From NCBI GenBank assembly GCA_016928915.1, contig JAFGJT010000013.1, positions 1 through 54,447 on the forward strand: DNA of 54,447 nt, given 5' to 3'. A program made the position numbers and the translations under genes. Positions within the stretch are counted from its first letter, which is position 1; every line of letters starts with the position of its first letter. The notes below the pieces were generated by a model. It was not told where the DNA came from and searched no databases. It was given only the letters and a program-made list of their open reading frames with translations. This DNA is from Candidatus Peregrinibacteria bacterium. Its GTDB lineage: Bacteria > Patescibacteriota > Gracilibacteria > UBA1369 > PNNO01. Below, piece after piece: positions 48,991-54,447 of this stretch.

Positions 48991-50241
48991 ATGGCTTTCT
49001 TTACAAAAAAAATACCAGGCGGCAGAAATATCTACCTTGCTCTTGATATCGGCACAGAGGTTGTTAAGGCTCTTGTTTGTCTTTCTGAAGGCACAAAAGG
49101 CAGGGTAATAGGAGTCGGCAAGCACAACCAGAAGCTCGGAGACATGCAGAGCGGATCGGTAACAGACATAGGCGGGGTTATTTATAACTGCCAGAAAGCG
49201 ATCAAAGAAGCTGAAAAAATGGCCGGCGTTTCAACAAATCAGATGATAATGGGCATTGCCGGTGAACTGGTTAAAGGAGCAACAACAACTTTTGCATATG
49301 CAAGGCGTGAACCAAGCACAAAAATCGATCTGGCGGAACTTAAAAATATTGTACACAAAATTCAGTGGAGGGCTTTTGATAAAGTGCGAAGCGAGCTTGC
49401 GTTTGAAACGGGATACAATGAAATTGATGTCAAACTTGTAAACGCAGCGATTGTTGATGTGCAGATTGACGGTTATAAAGTGAGCAATCCAATAGGTTTT
49501 CAGGGAAAAGATGTTGATATAAGCATTTTTAACGCTTTTGCCCCGCTGGTTCATTTTGGCGCTCTGCAAACAATAGCCGCCGAACTTAATAAGGATCTCA
49601 TGGCCATTACGGCCGAACCTTATGCTGTTGCACGCTGCATGGGGAATATGGACGGAAGCAATCTTTCAGCGGTTTTTATGGATATCGGAGGAGGCACAAC
49701 CGATATTGCGGTTGTAAATAATGGCAGTGTTGAAGGAACAAGAATGTTCAATCTGGGAGGAAGAACCTTTACCAAAAGGCTTGCACAAAGCCTTAATATT
49801 TCGTTTGAAGAAGCCGAAGACGTAAAAATTTCGTATTCAAACGATAAACTTGAAAAACAATCACATAAAATCGTGCGGGAGGCCATGAAAAGCGACTGCG
49901 AAGTATGGCTGTCGGGTGTTGCGCTTACTCTTGCCGAATTTGAAGATGTTGAAGTAATGCCGCCCAAAATTCTGCTATGCGGGGGCGGGGCTCTGCTTCC
50001 CGAAATAAAAGAAGTTCTTGATACCCGTGAATGGTTTAAACGGGTATCTTTTACACGAAAACCACATATTGGCTTTATAGAACCTCAGTTTATTAGTAAT
50101 ATGGTGGATGAGACAAAAAGATTAAAAGGCCCGCAGGATATAACTCCGCTTGCGCTTGCGAATCTGGGGCTTGAATATATTGGCGAAGAACAAGTTCTTT
50201 CAAAAATTCTCAAAAAAATTGTTCGCTTAATGCAAATTTAA
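48991..50241 (+). CDS. FtsA-like actin-fold ATPase
   Basis: The 416-residue product has the actin-like ATPase plan of FtsA: phosphate 1 motif LALDIGTEVVKALV, a 1C/SHS2-type insertion (about 85-165) and phosphate 2 motif FMDIGGGTTDIAVV near 229. The adenosine motif is LLCGGGALLPEIKEVL. A short C-terminal helix with LSKILKKIVRLMQI could be the amphipathic membrane anchor used by FtsA. PilM of type IV pili has the same fold, but no pil genes are near, so FtsA is preferred with caution. It directly abuts the baseplate-J-like gene, and no ftsZ is in the window. Confidence 0.82.
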   Translation: MAFFTKKIPGGRNIYLALDIGTEVVKALVCLSEGTKGRVIGVGKHNQKLGDMQSGSVTDIGGVIYNCQKAIKEAEKMAGVSTNQMIMGIAGELVKGATTTFAYARREPSTKIDLAELKNIVHKIQWRAFDKVRSELAFETGYNEIDVKLVNAAIVDVQIDGYKVSNPIGFQGKDVDISIFNAFAPLVHFGALQTIAAELNKDLMAITAEPYAVARCMGNMDGSNLSAVFMDIGGGTTDIAVVNNGSVEGTRMFNLGGRTFTKRLAQSLNISFEEAEDVKISYSNDKLEKQSHKIVREAMKSDCEVWLSGVALTLAEFEDVEVMPPKILLCGGGALLPEIKEVLDTREWFKRVSFTRKPHIGFIEPQFISNMVDETKRLKGPQDITPLALANLGLEYIGEEQVLSKILKKIVRLMQI

Positions 50242-52041
50242 ATGGAAATAAAAAAAAGAAGCATAGCACCGAAAGAACGTGACCTTGAAAAAGAGGCCGC
50301 ACTTAAAGCAAAAACGATTTCCAAGAAAAAAATTCTTTTCACGGAGATCGATGATGAAATTACCGGTATTTACGACAAGCTCAAAAAATATAAAATGCGG
50401 AATATTTATATTGTTGTTCCAAAAAGAGCAGTGCTGTTCCAGAGCATTGTTAATTTAAGAATATTAAAAAGAAAATCTGATGATCTTGGCAAAACCATAT
50501 ATATTATCACTAACGACCAGAACGGCATGCAGCTTGCGCAGCGCGCGGGTTTTCAGGTTTTTGACAAGCTGGAAAGCAACGAACATCCCTCTCTTGTTTC
50601 AGGCAAACTGCCGGATGACCAGCTTAAAATCACCCCTCTTGAGGCAAGCATTAATACTTATGAAGATGATACTCCCACACGTTTAAAATCAAAAAAACTT
50701 TCAATAGCCGAACTTGTAAGAAGAACGAAAAAGACAGAAACATCGAATACCATGCCCGAAAGCCCGTCACAAAAAAAACGGGCAAAAGAAAAAACCCGTT
50801 TTGTGCTTGTATCTCCAAACCGGCAAGCGCTTACAATTCTGTTTACAATTGTTGTGCTGATTTTAATTTTAATTGTGTATATCGCGCTGCCGGGAGCGAC
50901 AATCTACCTTACTCCAAAATCAAATACAATTTCTGTATCTGCAAATGTTGTGCTCGCGGAAGCATCGCGGAACCAGTCATACCTTGATACGCATCCGCAA
51001 AATGTGATTGCCAGCTTTAATGTTGAAACAACCATTGATAAAAAAATCACATATTTTACTTCGGGAAACAAATTTGAAGGCAAAAACGCAACCGGAACTT
51101 TAAAAATCATTAACACAAGCGGACGGGAGTGGCCTCTTATAGAACAGACAAGATTTCAGACCTCCGAAGGATTGATTTTTAGAATACAAAAAAGCGTTAA
51201 TGTGCCGGCCGGCAGTATATCGGGGCCGGGAAGTTTGGATGCTTATGTTGTTGCTGACGAAGTTGACGCGAACGGACAAATAATCGGAGACAGAGGCAAT
51301 ATAGGGCCTTCAAGGTTCTTTCTGCCCGGACTGTCAGAAGAAAACAGGCAAAAGGTATATGCCGAAAGCAGCGAGGCTTTTATCGGAGGAGAAACCATAA
51401 CGCATAAAATGATTACAAAAGAAGATCTTGATGCTGCAAAAGGCAAAATGGAAGCCGAGCTGCGAAATTCAGCGGAAGAAGAGCTTAAAAAGGCTGTTGG
51501 CAGAATGAATCAGGAAAAAAACATGGATTTGGTTTTACTAACCGGCAGTAATGCAATGAAGCTCGAAAATCCTGCTGTAAATGCTCCGATGCATCTTGAA
51601 GGGCAGATGCAGGAACAGTTTGAAATCTCCGGAACCATGCAGGCAAAGGGGCTTGCTTATAACCACAATGAACTGTCAAACATTTTAAGAGCAAAACTTA
51701 AACTTTCAAAAAGCCCCGAAAAAAAGCTAATAAAAATCGATTCCGAAAGCATCTCTTACAGGCTTATACCGATTGAAGCCGGCGCTGACCCCACGCGCCT
51801 TACAATTACCGCAACAATCAAAGGTGTTGAACAATACGAAATAGACCCCGACAAAGAAAACGGTCAGCGCCTTATTTCGAATATCAAAGAGCATGTGCTG
51901 GGCAAAAGTGTAGATGAGGCAGAAAACTATATTCAGCAGCTGCCTGCAATAAATAAAGTTGTTATTTCCAGCTGGCCCGCCTGGTCACCCACCATGCCGA
52001 GCGTGCCTGATAATATAAAGATAGAAATAAAAGAGGAGTAA
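50242..52041 (+). CDS. Baseplate J-like membrane protein
   Basis: The 599-residue product starts at the base after the ftsA-like stop. A cytoplasmic N-terminal domain (about 25-115) has a Rossmann-like IYIVVPKRAVLFQS and IYIITNDQNGMQLA. A charged linker and one membrane helix (about 196-217) follow, then a large extracytoplasmic region. Its beta-rich part with NATGTLKIINTSGREWPL and FQTSEGLIFRIQKSVNVPAGS resembles the baseplate J/gp47-type domain often annotated in CPR membrane proteins. Further alpha/beta segments end with a KINP-like NKVVISSWPAWSPTMP. It probably links a cytoplasmic FtsA-like filament to the envelope; this is inference from the pair. The function is unproven. Confidence 0.7.
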   Translation: MEIKKRSIAPKERDLEKEAALKAKTISKKKILFTEIDDEITGIYDKLKKYKMRNIYIVVPKRAVLFQSIVNLRILKRKSDDLGKTIYIITNDQNGMQLAQRAGFQVFDKLESNEHPSLVSGKLPDDQLKITPLEASINTYEDDTPTRLKSKKLSIAELVRRTKKTETSNTMPESPSQKKRAKEKTRFVLVSPNRQALTILFTIVVLILILIVYIALPGATIYLTPKSNTISVSANVVLAEASRNQSYLDTHPQNVIASFNVETTIDKKITYFTSGNKFEGKNATGTLKIINTSGREWPLIEQTRFQTSEGLIFRIQKSVNVPAGSISGPGSLDAYVVADEVDANGQIIGDRGNIGPSRFFLPGLSEENRQKVYAESSEAFIGGETITHKMITKEDLDAAKGKMEAELRNSAEEELKKAVGRMNQEKNMDLVLLTGSNAMKLENPAVNAPMHLEGQMQEQFEISGTMQAKGLAYNHNELSNILRAKLKLSKSPEKKLIKIDSESISYRLIPIEAGADPTRLTITATIKGVEQYEIDPDKENGQRLISNIKEHVLGKSVDEAENYIQQLPAINKVVISSWPAWSPTMPSVPDNIKIEIKEE

Positions 52042-52042
52042 C

Positions 52043-52071
52043 TTGACACAAAAATAAATATATTCTATATT
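52043..52071 (+). promoter_or_regulatory. Promoter for the PKD-domain gene
   Basis: A perfect TTGACA (52043-52048) and TATATT (52066-52071) are 17 bases apart. The predicted start near 52078 supports the ATG at 52095 over an upstream TTG at 52080. Confidence 0.75.
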
Positions 52072-52094
52072 TACAACCTTTGATTTTGTCATAC

Positions 52095-53156
52095 ATGAGA
52101 TTAGAAAGACTTTTGTTACTGTGTTTATTAATAACAATATTTGTTAACTCTCAAACCGCTAACGCCTGCATGCTGGCGAGCGGATGCGAAAACTCGGAAT
52201 TTTCTTTATACAGTCATTTAAATTCGGGCATCTCAAATAATCCAAATGACGAACTCCCTCCCACGGCTGTAATAAGGGTCACAAACAATTCCGGAAACCG
52301 TGAACACCTGCTCGGCACCACATATACCGTATTTACCTTTAACGGCAACGGATCATATGACGCAGAAACCTCGGGATATGATCTTGAAGTGCGTTTTGAT
52401 TTTGAAAATGACGGAAAATTCGACACGTTTTATTCACATACAAAAACAGCCTCATATCAGTATAAAACCCCGGGGCTTAAAAAGGTCAGAATGGATGTTC
52501 TGGATCTTCAGGGCAATGTATCAACCGCATATGATACTATTGTTGTAGTTGAAAACACCCCGCCTGTCCCCTATTTCACCATTTCACCTTTCTCCGGCAC
52601 TCCGGGTACACAATTCACAATTAATACCCGAGGATCGTACGACGATCAATATAATACAAATCTGCTTCAATACAGATTTGATTTTAACGGAGACGGCAAA
52701 TTCGACACAAAATACCAATACAATACAGTATGGCAGCACAAATTCAACGACATAAACGAAACAGAAGGTGAAAAAAAGGTCATCCTTGAAGTTCGCGACC
52801 CCGAAGGCGCAACCGCAACCTTTTCCCAAAAAATAACAATTATCGACAACTCCCCCCCTTCAGCTGTTTTTACAGCCGAATTACAGTCTTCAACTGCAAT
52901 TTCCGCAAATTATAAAGTTGATGCTTCGCAGTCCAAAGACCCCGATAACGGAAAACTGCAGTATAAATGGGATTTTAATTATAACGGGGAAAACGATATA
53001 ATCTGGGACACTCCGTGGACAACTTCGCCAATCAATTTTACCAATTTTTACAAAGCCGGCGAATATCTGATTAAATTAATGGTAAAAGATCAAGACGGGG
53101 AAACAAATTCAAGCATAGTAAAAATCGTGGTTGACTTAATACAAAACACAAAATAA
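52095..53156 (+). CDS. Secreted protein with three PKD-type domains
   Basis: The 353-residue product has a signal peptide (RLERLLLLCLLITIFV) with a likely cut after ANA. Three PKD-like domains follow, each with a strand pattern ending in a WDFN or RFDF motif: VRFDFENDGKFDTFY, YRFDFNGDGKFDTKY and YKWDFNYNGENDII. Each also has a later aromatic-rich strand (YQYKTPG, WQHKFND, FTNFYKAGEY) before the final VxVxD strand. The DxDGKFD repeats could bind calcium. Surface adhesion or protein contact is the usual role. The start at 52095 follows a consensus promoter; a TTG at 52080 is too close to the predicted transcript start. Confidence 0.85.
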   Translation: MRLERLLLLCLLITIFVNSQTANACMLASGCENSEFSLYSHLNSGISNNPNDELPPTAVIRVTNNSGNREHLLGTTYTVFTFNGNGSYDAETSGYDLEVRFDFENDGKFDTFYSHTKTASYQYKTPGLKKVRMDVLDLQGNVSTAYDTIVVVENTPPVPYFTISPFSGTPGTQFTINTRGSYDDQYNTNLLQYRFDFNGDGKFDTKYQYNTVWQHKFNDINETEGEKKVILEVRDPEGATATFSQKITIIDNSPPSAVFTAELQSSTAISANYKVDASQSKDPDNGKLQYKWDFNYNGENDIIWDTPWTTSPINFTNFYKAGEYLIKLMVKDQDGETNSSIVKIVVDLIQNTK

Positions 53157-53177
53157 CATGATTTTCAGCATGCAAAG

Positions 53178-53199
53178 CCTTGCCTGTACAAGGTTTTTT
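53178..53199 (+). terminator. Terminator after the PKD gene
   Basis: CCTTG (53178-53182) pairs with CAAGG (53189-53193) around a 6-base loop, followed by six T residues. Confidence 0.8.
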
Positions 53200-53247
53200 G
53201 TGGTAAAATAAACTAATATTAAAAATAAAATTTAATCAAAAAAAAAA

Positions 53248-54108
53248 ATGGAAAATACAAAAAAATATCCGGCAATTATGCTGTTTTTAACACTGGGATT
53301 AATTACGGCTCTTGTGTGGCTGCCCGGTATAATAAACGCAACAGGACCGAGCGGCAATCCTCCCACGGCAAATATAAGCCCTACTTTTTCTGGATTAACA
53401 GTAACAACTGATCCAACAAACATAAAGGCGCTGAATGTGACCGGCAGTATTTCAAACAGTACAGGAAATGTTACTATTGCCGACAATTTATATGTATCCG
53501 GACCAATAATTGATTACAATTCAAATCTTGAATTAAATGATACTGTAGATATATTAAATACTCTTAATGTTAATCAATATCTTAATGCAACTTATGATAT
53601 TACAGGAAATCAGGATATTATTGCGGGGCAAAGCCTTATAGCCACCGGTAATGATGTTGAAGTAGGGGATGATTTATATTTAAACGGAGCTACAAGTGGC
53701 ATTATAAGCAGTACCGACGGTGATGTTAATATTTTTGATGGACTTACTGCAAATGGGGACATTAGAGTACAAGGAACAAGCCAACAGATAGGAAGTTTTT
53801 ATACTCATTGGCATACTTACACTATTAGCGGTACTATGCCAGACGAAAACGGATTCAGGGTACAATGCGCAACCAATGATTATATAGTGGGGTGTAGTGC
53901 GGCTCAAATATTTTTAGAACCATCCGATTCAGGCGATAGATATATGGGGACTAAAATATTGGATGATCGCACCTGCAGCGGCAGAGCCGGAGACGGAGGT
54001 TCCTCAAATGATGATTACTTGGAAGTAGCTGCAAGATGTTTTGATCCGCAAGGAGCTACGACCGGAAGAATTGAGCTCAGCGCTGCTAGTCCGTATGTAC
54101 TTGATTAA
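53248..54108 (+). CDS. Secreted repetitive surface protein
   Basis: The 286-residue product has a hydrophobic signal or anchor segment (about 9-30) ending in NATG. A low-complexity, Asn/Thr/Asp/Gly-rich region (about 45-190) shows short repeated steps such as NLYVSGPI, DLYLNGATSG and NIFDGLTANGDI, suggesting a beta-solenoid or tail-fibre-like stalk. The last about 100 residues form a compact Cys-containing domain (QCATNDYIVGCS, DDRTCSGRAG, ARCFDPQG) with four or five cysteines that could pair as disulfides. It may be a surface fibre or adhesin; no family was recognised. It overlaps the convergent lipoprotein gene by 23 bases. Confidence 0.7.
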   Translation: MENTKKYPAIMLFLTLGLITALVWLPGIINATGPSGNPPTANISPTFSGLTVTTDPTNIKALNVTGSISNSTGNVTIADNLYVSGPIIDYNSNLELNDTVDILNTLNVNQYLNATYDITGNQDIIAGQSLIATGNDVEVGDDLYLNGATSGIISSTDGDVNIFDGLTANGDIRVQGTSQQIGSFYTHWHTYTISGTMPDENGFRVQCATNDYIVGCSAAQIFLEPSDSGDRYMGTKILDDRTCSGRAGDGGSSNDDYLEVAARCFDPQGATTGRIELSAASPYVLD

Positions 54109-54447
54109 CAGTATTGACCTTATTAATGCAGTATTCCCTGTCTTCGGTTATTTCAATTTCATTACATTTTGAAATATTATTTTCGTTCATTGCAATAGTT
54201 GTAATAATATCTTTTACACAAAAATTCTTAAGGTTTTCATCAATTATCTCTTCACATTTAGTTGAATCTAAATCTCCGGAAACAGCTTTTTCAAGTAATT
54301 CAATATCTTTAACGCCGCTCTCCGGATTATTTTCGTTTAATTGCTGAACATCAATTTTTTGATTTTGAAGTTCATCAATATCGGCTTTCTGGGGCTCGGA
54401 ACTGCACGCCGGCAATAATAATGCTGATAATACTATAAAAATTATTA
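54086..54447 (-). CDS. Lipoprotein, 5' end cut by the window
   Basis: The open frame runs to the window edge without a start codon. The visible N-terminal part reads IIFIVLSALLLPACSS, the hydrophobic stretch and lipobox (LPAC) of a lipoprotein signal, so only a few residues are missing. A TTG at 54415 lies inside this signal and is not the start. The mature part is about 105 residues, acidic and helical, with four cysteines in two pairs (KCEEIIDENLKNFC and KCNEIEITEDREYC) about ten residues apart within each pair. This CX9-10C spacing suggests two disulfides. It was not recognised as a known family. Confidence 0.75.
   Translation of the reverse strand, partial: IIFIVLSALLLPACSSEPQKADIDELQNQKIDVQQLNENNPESGVKDIELLEKAVSGDLDSTKCEEIIDENLKNFCVKDIITTIAMNENNISKCNEIEITEDREYCINKVNTVNQVHTD

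Noticed and set aside
1-54447. Recoded UGA (genetic code 25)
   Set aside because: UGA ends wecB, purD and other genes at family-typical lengths, so the standard bacterial code applies.
1-54447. CRISPR array or insertion sequence
   Set aside because: No regularly spaced repeats, Cas genes or transposase genes are seen; the only mobile element supported is the group I intron.

Overview
The window looks like a chromosomal piece of a Patescibacteria (CPR) bacterium. Genes are short and tightly packed, A+T-rich, and few have a clear Shine-Dalgarno site. UGA is an ordinary stop (for example wecB and purD). Several proteins are of kinds common in that radiation: a baseplate-J-like membrane protein beside an FtsA-like ATPase, a VirD4-like ATPase, an SLH/FlgD-repeat surface protein, and a tRNA gene split by a group I intron. 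A finer taxonomic call is not supported.

Layout. 0.1-1.3 kb: two tandem membrane-anchored PAS proteins. 1.4-5.9 kb: leuS, wecB and a glycosyltransferase. 6.0-9.7 kb: folD-purF-purD. 9.7-16.1 kb (minus strand): PrsW-type protease, a Thr/Ser-rich membrane protein, an SPFH protein, a YtxH protein and a 996-residue surface protein. 16.2-18.4 kb: GtrA, Maf, ribosomal protein S20 and a CAU-anticodon tRNA interrupted by a group I intron with an antisense HNH endonuclease gene in its P1 loop. 18.5-23.9 kb: two unknown helical proteins, a HypC-HydE fusion, HydG, a PP2C phosphatase and an unknown protein. 24-28 kb: tRNA-Leu(CAG), a membrane protein with EGF-like repeats, and the pabC/pabB and pabA genes. 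28.2-31.5 kb: a two-subunit [NiFe] hydrogenase, a methyltransferase-like protein and a hydrogenase maturation peptidase. 31.5-40 kb (minus strand): VirD4-like ATPase, three paralogous Cys-rich proteins, an MNT/HEPN pair with its own promoter/operator, and a D-armless tRNA-like element. 40.2-43.1 kb: ferredoxin, DoxX-like protein, DHH phosphoesterase, small membrane protein and a deaminase. 43.1-47.7 kb (minus strand): pepA and a six-gene operon (BI-1, yceD, rpmF, nusB, rnc, nudix). 47.8-54.4 kb: ddl, ftsA-like, baseplate-J-like, PKD protein, a secreted protein and a lipoprotein cut by the window end.

The most notable system is the hydrogenase set. The window carries radical-SAM enzymes known from [FeFe]-hydrogenase H-cluster assembly (HydE, HydG). 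HydE is fused to HypC, the iron-carrying chaperone of [NiFe] maturation. The only hydrogenase visible is a [NiFe] enzyme about 6 kb away with its own HycI-type peptidase. No HydA, HydF or HypA/B/D/E/F is present here. One reading, which is inference, is that HydG/HydE-derived Fe-CO-CN chemistry is delivered to a [NiFe] site through HypC.

Promoter calls rest on hexamer matches and spacing read by eye. Protein calls rest on motifs and remembered family sequences; no search was run.
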